64,000 nucleotides of DNA from Pyxicephalus adspersus (lineage: Eukaryota > Chordata > Amphibia > Anura > Pyxicephalidae): assembly GCF_032062135.1 (NCBI RefSeq), contig NC_092861.1:62303027-62367026 (forward strand), in the 5' to 3' direction. Both the position numbers and the translations under genes were made by a program. Under the pieces are notes generated by a model. The model made no database searches, was not told where the DNA came from, and was given only the letters and a program-made list of their open reading frames with translations. Of the stretch, positions 11,886 through 23,950 are shown one piece after another. Position 1 is the first letter of the stretch. Every line of letters starts with the position of its first letter.

Positions 11886-14016
11886 GGATTCATATCACAG
11901 TGATACAAATATGTATGTTACTGCTTTGTTGGGTAACATGTCATATGCTCATAACCAAGTATACTTTGTTGCACCCCAGAACTTGTATAAAATGCACTGT
12001 AGTGCGCAGGTATGATTGCTTTGTGGATGTGGCATGCAACACTACCATAAATAGAGCAGGTACAATATCCTTATTGAGGTGAGTGGATAAAATTGTGATG
12101 TAAAAGAGACCGTAAAGGATATCTAATAGCCTGATCACTGGCACTGCAGTGCTGCTCCATAAAGAAGCAGCGTCTGCAAATTTGACAACAGGGAGCAGTA
12201 AGTGGTACTGTAGCACTCACAGCCACCTCATTTATTCTTTTTTGGGCTGCTGTGGGTAGAGAAGCATCTCTGAGGTAGCAATTCACTGACATGAGAAAGC
12301 CGTAACCACACTGCAACTTTACTGCCGCTCTGAACATAGCCTAAATCTTAAAGCAAAACATGATGCATTGGTTTGATTTTCCAGTATAACAGCAGGAAAA
12401 CAAAATACCTGTTCATTTTTCCAAAAATGCAGGGTCCTCCTCACTTCCTGTGAGTGGAAACAAAAAACACACAATTTTTTGTGTGTTTTCTGGCTATCAT
12501 TTACACTTTTATCCATCTTTCATGTAAAAACGATGAAAAGAGAGAAATGTGTTTGTGTTCATCACCTGGATGGTGGCTAAGTATGACAATCAAAACTCTG
12601 TATAAATATGGTATTACCCTAAGACAGACAGACATGTTATTCATACTGAATCACCAGACTAAAATAAAGGAACCCAAAAAACAAACCCAGTCACCACTTC
12701 TCAAGTCAGGTCATCACAAAATATGACATTTTTATCTCACACTTATGTAAACTACAATAGGAATTATGGCAGCCTGTTTTTAATTGCTACATTACTTTTT
12801 TTTCCATTTCACCGCACTCTGTGATTATATTTATGTGCTTCAGCTCTCTGTCCTTTAACCTCGGTGATTATATTTATGTGTTTCATTACTGTTCATTCCA
12901 CGCAGTAGTTAAGATGCACTTTACCTTGTGTATATCCCATAATAGCTTTGTCTCTCATGTTCCCATTTTCTTTATTTGATAGTTAGGCATCAGTTATATG
13001 TAAATTGAGATCCTATGTTTATCCCATAGGACTATTGGAAGTATTGAGTTTATTTGTTCACGTTTACTTTTGTATCGCTGCCTTTTTTTATCTTGATATT
13101 AAGCTTATATAGAATCTTTCACTTCTCCCATATAGTTTACAAACACAAAAGAAAAAAGTCCTTTGTTCTGCTGTGCTATAGAGGTCACTAATGTATTACA
13201 GAAGCCAGCAAATGTGAAGTAGAAAAGCCATACAGATATCATCACTACAACTTGTTCAAAGAACTAAAATTTAGTGCAGAAGCATCTTGAATCTCTTTCA
13301 TGTCCAAGAACAATGCTATATTATGAATATCCACTTATCCCCACATGATTTCATCCCTATTAAACATTGAACATAGTAACAGTATGTATCAAATGGGTAA
13401 TTAACAAAATAAGAATACAAATATCCTACAAAGGCAACCTAATAATAAAGTTTGAAATATTCAAGTTGGCAAAAATTGGAAATAACGGAATTATGTGATT
13501 TTTTTTATCTGAAAATATAGCTTGCCACAAGACAAGAAGAGTATGACACTAATGATATTCATGTGGGCTAAATCAATGCATCATTTTGTCATAAATCTGG
13601 CATTTCATTTCTCACTCCCACAGTTATAGAACATCGCTTATAGAATATGCTGTAATACCACTGTAGTGGAAATATGCTTCTTATAAAAAATGTTTCTGTT
13701 TTAGGGTGGTTATCGCATTACACCTTCAAATTTGATAATGCTAAACATGGTAGGTCATCTGTAACTATTATTCAGTGGAGCAGTTTTATCACTACTTAGT
13801 TTTTAAAAAGGTAATCGAATGATCTAAAATAGAGTAAACAGTTTATGGTAAAGCAGATGTCAACCACAAAAGTATTCTTTAAAGAGACCATATAGATGTA
13901 CATATTTACTTTTAAAACCCATTGGTCACCTGTTAACAAAAAGTTTAAAAATAAACATCCAGCTACCATGTAATAAAGTCACGTGTCTGATCCACAAGTA
14001 TACTATATATTTGGTT
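11886..14016. other. Non-coding DNA with one dispersed 18-bp repeat pair
   Basis: No gene is recognisable; overlapping 65-129-codon frames at 11.7-12.7 kb occur on both strands and have no family features. The word GTGATTATATTTATGTG occurs at 12821 and again at 12864, forming a 43-bp-spaced direct repeat. The rest is AT-rich unique sequence. Confidence 0.5.
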
Positions 14017-16975
14017 TCAATGGTTTTATTGATTTTTACATTTTTTATAGAAACAACAAACAAATAAACACTTGCTTCCATCCACAAAATAAGGAAATGA
14101 ACATGAAAACATTACATTCAACTAAATTAACCCCATAACCGCTAAGCCCGTAATTTCTCGCACTAAATATTTTTGCTCTTTTGGTTAACCCCGTATTTTT
14201 TCGCCTACACTAAAATCCCCACTTATGATATCTACTAGAACCCTATTCGGACATATTTCTGTAAGTTACAGGTCTACAATTTAAAAAAAAAAATTTCATG
14301 AAAACCTGTGACGCTTTTGGAACAGAAATCTAGAAATCAGTGTAACGCTCAGGTGGTTAAATTCCATTCAGTAATATTGCCATCATTTACAAATAAACAT
14401 GAAAAGGAACCAATCTTTGTAGCCTATATTTACTTTGCTAGACAGAGACCATTTCCTAACCTTCAATAACATGAAATAATAGGAACACAAACAAAAAACA
14501 AAAACATTGAACTCCTATCGTTAAATTAGTGGTGTATAAACAAACCGGTGGAATAATTAGCCTCTTGCACATGCCTGGGTTACTGGAGATTAAATTAGTA
14601 CCAGCCGGATATTGTTGAGGTATGGACGGATTAGAAATTTGCAACCAAGGCTCCCATATCCATAAAAAACTTAGCATGAGACTCTGACAAAATACTTGCC
14701 AATTTTTCATTTACCAATATACTGTTCTTTCGAAGTTTAACCTCATGGAAAGGCAAAGCTTGCTGTTTCCAATGGTGTGCTAGCAGAAAATGGGTACCTA
14801 ATTGGAGCTGCCTTTTACGAGCGGGCAAAGTTTTGGTGTTATCCATGGTAAGGCTGTCATCAACATAGGGTTACATGGATAGGTCTCAATCTAAACCCAG
14901 AACAGGGCTCCAGGACCTACAAACAAAGCTGGGATGAAAGCTACATGAGTTGCCTGATAATATTTTATCAGATTTGGGACACCCAAGCCGCTCTGTCTTC
15001 TAGTAATGTAATGTAAACGCTAAAATAGCTTGTTGCAAACCTTTTAATACCCTTGGTGGAACTTTAACTTGAAGCGTCCTAAATAGATTTAAAAGTTTTG
15101 ATAATATTGTCATCTTGACCAAATGAATTCTACCTATCTATGACAAAGGTAAATTCCTCCACCGTGTCAGCAATATTTTAAGATGCTCCAATAAGGGTTG
15201 AAAGTTAGACCCGTAAAGTACTGGTAAGTTTAGGTCCCAAATATTCCATATATTGTTTAGCCTATTTAGAATGGAATGTCTTCTGTAGCACCTGTACAGT
15301 CTGCTGGTATAAAGTAACATTCAAAGCCACCGATTTCACTTCATTGATTCCCAACCCTGACACCTTTGCAATTGTATTCAGTACAGCCACCAAATTGGGA
15401 AGTGATAATATATGTTGGGTAACGGTAAGCAAAATATCATCCGCAAATAAGTTCAATTTGTAGTCATGATTCCCTAATTTTATGCCATGAATGTTAGCAT
15501 TGGTTCCTATCAACTGGGCCAGGGGTTCCAAAGCCAACATAAACAATAATGGTGAAAGAGGATACCCTTGCCGGGTCCCCCTACTAATTGGGAATATAGG
15601 TGAGTAAAACGATATGTAGCGTATTCTGGCAGTTGGGGTGGTGTACAGAGCAGACAACCATGCCATAAATGATGCTTGAAAACCCCATCTGTGAAGAACA
15701 TAAAACAAGTAGTCACAGGAAATGGACTCTAATGCCCTATGGATATCCAGGCCTATCAACATACTTGGTATTTTCTGACAGTGTACTATTTGAAGTAGAC
15801 ATTTTACCTTTCCTGCTGTTATCTGGGGATTGCCTACCAGGAACAAACCCAACCTGATTCTTACGAATCAGTGTTGGAAGAAACCTTTTTAATCTGGATG
15901 CCAAAACCTTCGTCAATATCTTAATATCTTATCCACATTAAGCAAGGAGATAAGCCTGTAGTTATGTTGATCCAAAATATCCTTACTAGGTTTAGGCAAC
16001 TTAGACACATGTGCCAAAAGAGAAGAGAACTGATTTTGTGGGTGACTTTTCAAGTAGTTGAAAAAATTATCCAAATGTGGAGCCAATTGTGCACAAAACC
16101 AACCTTAGGCGAACAGAAGAATGTACTGGTTTAACAATAATCAATTTAGCCATAATGCACCCAGGTTTGTTAGCCCTGGCATAATACTTCTGCCTAGACC
16201 ACCTCAACTGCTGTTCCACCTGACTATCAAATAACATGTTCAGTTTTCTTTTCCTGAATAACCCGGTATAATTGTTTGTCTTGCGTTAGTTTCCATTGAC
16301 TCTCTAATTGTTTCAAATTAGCTCTAAGATCCTGTATCCCAGCGGCTATGCTAATTGTATAAAATTCCCCCTAATGGTCGTCTTATGAGCGTCCCATAGA
16401 ATAATGGGTGATCCCACCAAATCCTGGTTTATTTAAAAAAATTAGAAATCTGGTCCTCCATTATTTTCACTGTATCAGGATTGGACAGCATTGCATCATT
16501 AAGTCTCTAATGGAACTCTGAAGGCTTCAGTACTAATGCCTTGAATGACACCAAAACTGGCGAGTGATCCAACCAAGGCATTCTCAGAATTTTGGATTTA
16601 GACACAAAAAGGTAGAAGTGTGGTTTGTGTAAATATGTGATATATTATAGTAAAGCTGTTATGAAACGGTGAGTAAAAAGTAAAATCTCTCACTGTTGGG
16701 TGCATTTCCCTCCACACATCAACCAAACTCTGAATGGAATTCTACAAATTTTAGAGAGTTAGGTGAGCCTTCCTTAACCAGATAACAGCTTGGCAAGTAG
16801 GACACATCATCACCAGGTATGCTATTGAACCAAAAAACAAGGCCCCTGAACAAACAATCCACTTTTGTACTAACCAATATTTCATGACTCTAGGACATAA
16901 TCTGCAAAAGCAGGTAGAAGGCAAGCCTGTGGGCAATGCTGAAAAAATGGGAACACTCTTCACACTGTGGCTACC
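14017..16975 (-). pseudogene. L1-like (L1/Tx1 clade) LINE ORF2 relic, 5'-truncated
   Basis: Read on the minus strand from about 16975. The end of an apurinic-type endonuclease comes first, with LVDVWREMHPT (about 16697-16728) and DHSPV (about 16556-16570). A linker follows, then reverse transcriptase motifs: VLASRLKRFLPTLI and GFVPGRQ (about 15831-15905), RGTRQGYPLSPLLF (about 15550-15592) and the catalytic FADDILL (about 15427-15450). After the RT come LPLSYIGRIHLVKM (about 15110-15151) and LGVPNL (about 14972-14990). The longest surviving open segment is 15262-15852. Stops and frameshifts break the other blocks, and ORF1 and the N-terminal endonuclease are absent. A family ORF2 would be over 1,000 codons. 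The 3' untranslated region (14017-14126 and about 14361-14450) is split by a nested MITE. The element is inactive. Confidence 0.92.
14131..14356. mobile_element. TTAA-flanked piggyBac-type MITE nested in the LINE
   Basis: The element is 226 bp with TTAA immediately outside both ends (14127-14130 and 14357-14360). Its left end CCCCATAACCGCTAAGCCCG and the reverse complement of its right end CCACCTGAGCGTTACAC are imperfect inverted repeats. TTAA duplication is the hallmark of piggyBac transposition. There is no coding sequence. Removing it joins two pieces of LINE 3' sequence, so it landed after the LINE did, giving a relative age order. Confidence 0.85.
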
Positions 16976-17999
16976 ATATATAAAATCTTTGAGCCTGTAT
17001 ACAAATAAAAGGGAATATTGTGCAACAAGATATATCCATATCTACATATAGTAGTGTTTTTAGTAAAACACCTATACCGGTACAGGATTGAGTTACATTG
17101 TACTTTGGTATGAAGTCTGAAGGTATTTGCTATTACTCATTTTAGGCTTAACCAGTGGTTGTAGATGGCAAAAACATTGTTTTTTGTAATACTAATATAG
17201 GATGTCAGTCATATCAATTTCTTACAGTATTCTAAAGCTCATTTATATTTATTAATGAAGTGATTACTAAAACTTGTATGAAAGCATATTTATATATACA
17301 TGCACTGTATGTATATATTTTCAACCTTAGACAATGCAACAACATAGTATACATCGATGTGGGAAAGCACACAAGACGCTTTTATTTATTTCCAGATTTT
17401 TTGCAACCTCTCTATATTGCAAATGTATTTTATTTAATTTAGAATATTACATTTATCTAAAGGCAAATATAATATCTTTGTTATCATGGTGGCAGCACTC
17501 TTATGTGATGCATTGCTCTAAAATCTAATAATGTCAAAAATTTAAATTGTGTTAAAGTAAATTTCCATATTTTAGTGGAACTCTTCAAATTCTAAATAAT
17601 GCTATAATTGTTAGGTTAACTTATGTCAAGGATCAATCACAGGAAAAAGGTGATAACCTTAATCACACTCTTATTACATAGGAGAAAACTATTTCACTGT
17701 CACCAGCCCATTTCATAGTTTTAAATGCTCAATTACTGTAAAAAAAACAATCAAGCCTTATACAATTGTTGAGGATTTACCTTTTTTAAATCCTATTAGC
17801 ATATTGCTATATAGAAGGTGATTGCATATGACTAGTTTTATTAATAACACCATAGTAAACCATATTAACAGCAACAATCAAGAAAAAAATATGTCATTTT
17901 TATATCTTGGAAAAGATGGTACCCTAATTACATGCTGATAGTATCCTAATTACAATTTCTATTTTACAAAACAAGTCAGTAAAGACTTGGTTCTTACTT
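16976..17999. other. Non-coding DNA, nothing recognised
   Basis: AT-rich unique-looking sequence between the LINE relic and the MITE at 18.0 kb. A CATATTTATATATACATGC-like AT-rich patch lies near 17284-17320. Confidence 0.5.
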
Positions 18000-18270
18000 A
18001 AGGTAACTTTTTTTTATTAATAAAAAATATCACACTTAACATTAATTCTGCAGATCTCGCGGTCATGCTGGAGCTTTCCTCAATCAGGTCCCATGTCAAC
18101 CTAGAAATCTTCCTTGTTCCTGCACGGAAGAAGTGACGGGTGCCGCAGTACGCGGGTGTGAGATCGAATGACGTAGCTTGCTGCAAAAGGGAAAAAAAGT
18201 GCCAATCTCACTGCACATGCGTGAGATGCATTTATGTAAACTAAAAATTTTAGTTTTGGTCTGCTTTAAG
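18000..18270. mobile_element. MITE of the TTTAAAGCAGA family
   Basis: The right end, reverse-complemented, begins CTTAAAGCAGACCAAAAC, matching the TTTAAAGCAGAAGTAAAG end of the element at 29999-30287. Inside is AAAAAGTGCCAATCTCAC followed by CATGCGTGAG, with a parallel in AAAAAGTGCCATTCTCAC at 62879-62896. The body is GC-richer and CpG-containing (for example the stretch 18055-18185) against an AT-rich background. The left end is weaker and approximate. No coding capacity. Confidence 0.55.
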
Positions 18271-18524
18271 AGACAGGGAAAGAAAACATAAGAGTACCAT
18301 GTAGTTTGATATTATTTTGTTCCAAAAGAAATTATGGTAGATTTACCTTCCAAAACACCTTCTCCAGAACTGTGAAGGCCACAATCTCCTTCATTGCTCA
18401 GTAAGTGTTGACATCTTCATGAAGTCTTTCACCGAGTTCAGTATTTTTGGCCATCTTGAAGATAGATTTTTAGAGCATAGGAATAAGGGAGGAATCATAG
18501 TTGATCTGGTTTTAAATATTTAGA

Positions 18525-18864
18525 CTAAAGCTGCGTACACACCTGCAATTTTTCTCGTTGGAAAGGATCTTTCACGATCCTTTCCAACGAGAAAAGACTG
18601 CACGATGCATGAACGATGCTGTACATACAGCACCGTTCATGCTCTATGGAGAGGGGAGGGGGAGAGCGACGGAGCAGCACCCTGCTGCGCGCTCTCCCCT
18701 TCCCTTTCATTAGGATCGGTCGTCGTCCATCGTCCATGGATCCGCCAGGACGGTCGTCCGGACGATGGACGACGACCGACTGTACACACGGCAGATTTTC
18801 GCCCGATAATTGGCCGATACCGATTATCGGGCGAGAAAAATTTGCCGTGTGTACACAGCTTTAG
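18525..18864. mobile_element. MITE built of five consecutive hairpins (GCGTACACAC termini)
   Basis: Termini CTAAAGCTGCGTACACAC and, in reverse complement, CTAAAGCTGTGTACACAC enclose 340 bp. Within it are five back-to-back hairpins: 18550-18569 with 18576-18595 (20 bp perfect, 6-nt loop); 18608-18623 with 18626-18641 (one mismatch); 18659-18667 plus 18674-18679 with 18683-18688 plus 18691-18699; 18717-18735 with 18760-18778 (19 bp perfect); and 18800-18810 with 18823-18833 (11 bp perfect). The termini match the two elements at 37.7 and 40.2 kb. It is CpG-rich with no coding capacity. A 3-bp TAA/TTA target is possible but ambiguous because the ends are palindromic. Confidence 0.85.
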
Positions 18865-18977
18865 TTAAGAGCTCCTGTAAGGCAGCCCAAACAAACAACA
18901 AATACAGTTAGTCACCCATCAAAAGATGGGGCACTGAGGTGGCATTATGCCTAGCATAATGGAGGTGTGAGCTCTAA

Positions 18978-19260
18978 GAAGGGCTAAGGTGCAGAATCCA
19001 AGCAGCAGTTTAGTCTTCCCCAGAGCCTCTAGAGGTAGGAATGTTGCACTGCAGACTGCTGCCAGGCTGCAGTCCTTGGGCACATCGAGGTGGGCAAAAC
19101 AACATGTGGTATCAAATCAACAGACAGGAGAATAGTAAGGGAAGGGGTCGATACAGGTAGCAAACAAGCAAGGACAGAAACAAAGCCAGGGGTCAGGAAC
19201 CAGAAATCCAGAAAATAGACACTGGTGACACAGTGAAACACAAGCATAAGGTTCAAACAA
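18978..19260. repeat. Unclassified dispersed repeat, copy 1 (partial)
   Basis: Shares a colinear series of words with 59690-60080: CAGAGCCTCT, TTGCNCTGC, CTGCCAGG, GTCCTTGGGCACA, GAGGTGGGCAAA, then cag(g)-rich text (CAGGTAGCAA, ACAAGCAAGGACAG). Orientation is the same as in copy 2. The minus strand has a 75-codon open frame that I do not consider real. It could be an LTR or the end of an unnamed element. Confidence 0.6.
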
Positions 19261-20494
19261 ATACACCCAATCTACACTGGATACTTTTCTAAAGAATGCC
19301 GCTACAGCTACTAGAATGCTGTTTTAATATTGTACTTGGCAGTAAAGTAATAAAAAAATCAAATCATTTTACATGATTGATATCTGATGTAATTTTATTT
19401 TTTAATCTTTAGTTGTCATTTAAAATATAATTGATATTATTAAAAAAAACAATATGACATAAGGAGAATCACCCCCTAAATGTGTTGGTGGTCACCTCAC
19501 CAAACTCTATTTGATAACTTTTCTGTGTAAAACAGTAGGGTTCCACAAACACAATAATTATATGTTGATGTGCATGCTCCCTTAAAGACAAAACAGTCTG
19601 TTGTACTTGTAGCAACAATATAAACTTGAAGCAGCAATAATGTCAGTGGTACATACTGAGCAATGTGGTCAAGGAGACTATGATTCTGAATTTTAATATA
19701 GCATTATACCATAACATACTATACCATAATGCTATCTCCACAGATTGTTTAGTCTGTTCTCAATTTAATTTCACGGGAAATAGATTTTGTGTTCCCTATG
19801 TAACCCATTTATTTATACAAACTGAGCTGTAAACATAGTTGCTATTAGATTTTATCACACTTTTTAACATGGCATACCATTATTGTTGAACTCTATCTTT
19901 GCTGCTAAAACAGGAAGGCAAATTGATTTTTTTTTCCTAAGGAAAGAATGTGGGAGAGCAAATGATTTTTTATTATAGCACAGTACATTTAAGATGCAGC
20001 TGTTCCATGAGAAAATAAACATATAACAATAACTCTGAACCCTTAAAAGGTACAGATCATGGCTTATCTAATGTATTTGACACCTTTTGGATCTTTTTTT
20101 TTTTTTTTTTACCAAAACCTACCTAAAAACTACTAAATGATGACAATAAATAATATAATAAATAAAATAATAAATAATAATAAAACTTTTCTGTTTTTCT
20201 TACATTGTGGGAAATGGAAAAGTATCCCCTTAGATTGCTGGCCAGTATAGAATCTCCCTACATTGGTGTTGAGAGACAAAACCCCCTTCTTTTAAGGTAA
20301 GGGGGTCAAGGATAGGGTCCCCTTACATTGGTCTTTTTAGAAACAGTACCCCCTACATTGATGACCAGTACAGAGTTCCCTAAATTGGTGGTTAGTGCAG
20401 AAGTGCTTCCTTACATGGTGACCATTGTAGAGACCTATTACATTTGTTCTCAGTGGATAAGTATGGTATTAATCTGCCCTCCTATTGTGTGTTA
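19261..20494. other. Non-coding DNA with simple-sequence tracts
   Basis: No gene. A 17-T run lies at 20094-20110 and an AATA/ATAAT-type microsatellite at 20144-20185. Around 20210-20420 the phrase CCCCTTACATTGGT recurs in diverged form about every 50-60 bp (near 20226, 20259, 20319, 20350, 20375), suggesting an old degenerate tandem repeat. Confidence 0.5.
20144..20185. repeat. AATA-rich microsatellite
   Basis: Imperfect AATA/AAT repeat of about 42 bp directly after the T17 run at 20094-20110 and a short unique spacer. Confidence 0.8.
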
Positions 20495-20673
20495 CTTCCC
20501 CCACCTCCTAGATTGTAAGCTCTTCAGGGCAGGGTCCTCTCATCCTCCTGTGTCACTGTCCGTATTTGTCTGTCATTTGCAACCCCTATTTATTGTACAG
20601 CGATGCATAATATCTTGGGGTAAATCCTGTTTATTAATATTATTAATATTATTATAATAATAATAATATTATT
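20495..20673 (+). mobile_element. SINE/LINE 3' tail fragment ending in an ATT-rich repeat
   Basis: Contains CCACCTCCTAGATTGTAAGC, TCTTCAGGGCAGGGTCCTCT, CTGTCATTTGCAACCCCTAT and TATTGTACAGCGATGC. This is the reverse complement of the block at 11181-11335, and it terminates in a TTATTAATA/ATAATA simple repeat as retroposon tails do. No tRNA-like head is present. The inverted-repeat element at 20674 begins exactly where the AT repeat ends, so it may have inserted into the tail. Confidence 0.75.
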
Positions 20674-21261
20674 AGTGTGGTGGGACTAAATAGACATACA
20701 AAATTATTAAAAGTACACCTTTATTTAACGAGCATTTAAAAAAAAAACACATAACAACATTACAAAAAAACAAGGTGAACCCCTTTAAAAAGAGGATTAG
20801 GCGCATACATACATAGTCCATAGGTTCCAAGAATCATATGGATCAAAGAGAATACTGGCAATACTGTGATCTTGGTGTACCATTGCACTTTAAATACTTT
20901 AAACACTTTGTGTTTATACAATACACTTTATAACAATTTTGTAAGGCAGTTACTTATTTTTATTTATATCTATGTAGGTCACTTATCCTTTGCTAAAGAA
21001 GCAGGCTAGCTCCTGCGAAACGCGTTGAAAGTAATATCCCTTGGACACAATGTTGCCAGTTTTTCTCTTGATCCATGTGATCCCTAATATGTATCACAAT
21101 ATAAAAGAAGCCTACGTATGTAGGCGCCTTCCTCTGTATATAAGAGGTTGCCTTGTTTTTTATTACCTAAAGTTGCAAAGTTCGTATGTGTTTTTTTTTT
21201 ATTGTTTGATAAATTAGGATGCACTTTAAACAGTACACATTTATCCCACTACACTTTTTTT
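20674..21261 (+). mobile_element. Inverted-repeat element with central hammerhead-like core
   Basis: Starts AGTGTGGTGGGACTAAATAG and ends with CCCACTACACT; the reverse complement of the last 70 bp parallels the first 80 bp, including AGTACAC, ATTTA and a 10-A tract followed by CACATA. An 11-bp direct repeat ATAATATTATT lies outside both ends (20663-20673 and 21262-21272), though its AT content makes it weak evidence. The hammerhead-like core sits at 20993-21031, and the right arm repeats the order seen at 9.1 and 27.8 kb. Terminal blocks in inverted orientation are known in Penelope-like elements. There is no coding capacity. Confidence 0.6.
20988..21031 (+). ncRNA. Hammerhead-ribozyme-like core (copy 3)
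   Basis: Core CTAAAGA (20993-20999; conserved G5 is A); extra A; stem II GCAGG-CTAGCT-CCTGC (five perfect pairs, 21001-21016); GAAA (21017-21020) intact; ACGCGT minimal stem III (from 21020); then GAAAG (21027-21031), which pairs four of five bases with CTTTG upstream as stem I. Loss of G5 should abolish cleavage. Confidence 0.45.
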
Positions 21262-23847
21262 ATAATATTATTCATGGCAACATAAATAACTAATTTGACT
21301 TTTTTGTTTATATATTTCCCAATCTTTCAAAATATTTTTGAATGCAAAAAAAAGTTTTGATATGCAATTCCACATGCTTATGCTTTAGGATCCAGTAACC
21401 TATTTAAGGGTTAGTGCCCCTTGATAACAATAAAAATTGTTTTATCTATAACATGTAAAAAAAAAGTACAAATTTTGTTAATTTTACTAAAGTATTATGT
21501 TCAGTCTGATGAAGTTAAAAAGATCAAAAATAATTTTGTAATACAGAATGGTACTTTTTCAAAACTGAAAAATTCTCTGGTCCTGGTTTAGACAAACCTG
21601 CCAATAATAGTGACAAACATCTCTGGATATTATGTACTGTATATCCCCAAAGCTGTGACAGGTTAATCATTTATAAGAATAAAAACCTACAAACACAATT
21701 ACAGAATACTAATTATATATTTACAATAACACAAGTTGAAAAATCACAAAGCTGTTTCCAGGCTTCAGTATTAAAAATATAAGGGTCAGCAATTTAAATT
21801 TATGTGAGTTAGGTTTTCTTCTTCTCAGCATGTATTTTTATAACATTTTTAGATAATGAAATAATATTACCTGATACTATACAAACAGTAAAAAGACAAT
21901 CTGTATTACCGGGAAAGAGTGAATATCAATTACTTCACTTTGCAAACACACTTTCAATAAACGTTATTTTTATACCTTAAGCACAGTAAATGATGATAAC
22001 CTCTATGTAGTCATGATGGCCTCATTCCCCAGTGCTAAAACAAAAGAAATGACTTTATTCTTCACATGTGATACCTGGGAATTGCTGTGTTAGCTGATAA
22101 GGGAAAATATGCAGCTTTCCGCAACTGTTATATTGCCTAAATGTGACAGTCACAAATTCCTCCTTAATCCTGAGCATTTGTGTGAAACCAAAACTAAAAA
22201 AAAATAGTACTTTAAGTTTTTTTCTCCTTTTTTCTTGTATTTTTGCTTTCAGTAACAGCCATGTACTGCTACCAAAATAAAGTTAAACCTCTGTTGCTCT
22301 TCCTGACTTGAAAATAGACAAAATCACTTATTTAACTAACATAATTAATCTTCTTTCACCCTAAATCAGACAAGTGTCAGTTTGTTTTTTCATTAAAAAA
22401 AAACTTACGTTTTTCTACTTTTTATTTGACCTCTATCACAATAGTTCCAGCAATCTGATAAGAATATTATTGCAGCTTCTGGTACTTCAGTGTTTTATTT
22501 CTGTATTGATTGTTTTCTCTCTGCTGTAGCACTTTGTTAAAAAAGAGTACTACTATCAAAAGAAGTTTATTTTAATGAACTATAAAATAGTTTTTAGTTC
22601 CCTGGCTACAGCTTTTGATATACACAACCACTTTGCGCTGACACTTATTGGCAAAATGTCTCTGAAAGGAACCCTTATCTTTGAATCTTAACAGAGCTGA
22701 TATGTGGTTGTGTACATTCAAAGAGTCAGTACATTTTGAAAAGATGTATTCTTTAGTGCAATAATCTTTATTAACTGCTTTTGGGGGTTTTACAAGACCC
22801 CTGACAAAGTGTGTGAAGGTGTTACAAAGAGACTGTTTTTCTGCCTGGCATAATGGTCCTAACCAGGCACATAACTACAACATAGGGAGTCCCACAATGT
22901 CTGCACCCACCTGCCAACCATTCTTTGCTATGCAGTTTGCAATGTTGACCACTATCCATTGATTACTTTTAAAATTGCTCTCTTTAATATGCACCTGTGA
23001 AAGGATTATGGGCATTAATGTTTTTAGAATTTTTTAAAGGCAGCAAATTAGCTTTTGAACAATCCCTGACCTCCCTAGCTGCCTGTATTGTGAAGTAATA
23101 CATTTTTAAAGATCACAAAAGAGAATCTTAAGTTAGGTTCATAACATCGGTTCATCGGTTTATAACAACTCGGAAACACTTGCTGTGTGTTAAAATATTG
23201 AGGACTGGCCAGCTGACAATATTGACAACTTTAACCACTAGAAGTAGAAGTTTATAATGTATGTTTATTAATAGTCCCTGGTGGTCACTGATTAAATGAG
23301 TATCCTTTTTCAGCATAATATGGTATTACTTATTTAATAGTAATAAATGGGAGATAGCAGAAAAACACAAACACAATAACAACTGGCTTATTGGAGGTCT
23401 ACACCGCTAATGATGGACAATCTACTTTCAGATAGACATTATAGAGGTTAACACAATATACACTCTCTGCTTTCACTACCAGATTAATGATTAGCTAACC
23501 ATTCACCTAAAGGATAAGTACAAACTCAATACAGGCAGTGTCTTTTCAAATTTGTGTATCAGTCAACATAATAATTTCAAATATATCTCAATATTTAGGC
23601 AGGACATATAAATATAAATATAAATTACACTACAAGAAATGTTAAAAAAGAAGAATATACAAGCTACATGCAAAATGACCCTGAATGAGGTCACTATTAC
23701 CAAACAAAATCTCAAAACAAAAAAAAAATAAAATAACTTTAAGTATCTTGAAATGGTACTATAACTGGAAAGTAAAAATTGTGACAAGGTAGTTCCTTTG
23801 GCAATAAAATACCCTTACTTGCCTAGTCACAATTTTTTAATTGGACC
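21262..23847. other. Unique non-coding DNA
   Basis: No gene or repeat family recognised. The block 21970-22200 has balanced composition and could be a conserved non-coding element, but that is only an impression. An A-rich tract lies at 23720-23740. Confidence 0.5.
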
Positions 23848-23950
23848 CCAGCCATCTCCATTCCATTGCAGGCAACACAATCTTCTTCCTTCCATCCTCC
23901 TTTGAATCATTGGCCATCTTGATTGGCCCAGGCCAGGATGACATAGTCCT
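23848..23950 (-). mobile_element. Fragment of the CCAATCAAGATGGC MITE family
   Basis: The reverse complement contains GGGCCAATCAAGATGGCCAA. The related words GAGCCAATCAAGATGGCTGA occur inside the MITE at 29999-30287, and GAGGATGGCGGCACC inside the one at 62733-63070. Both ends of the family are missing here, so this is a core fragment. Confidence 0.5.
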
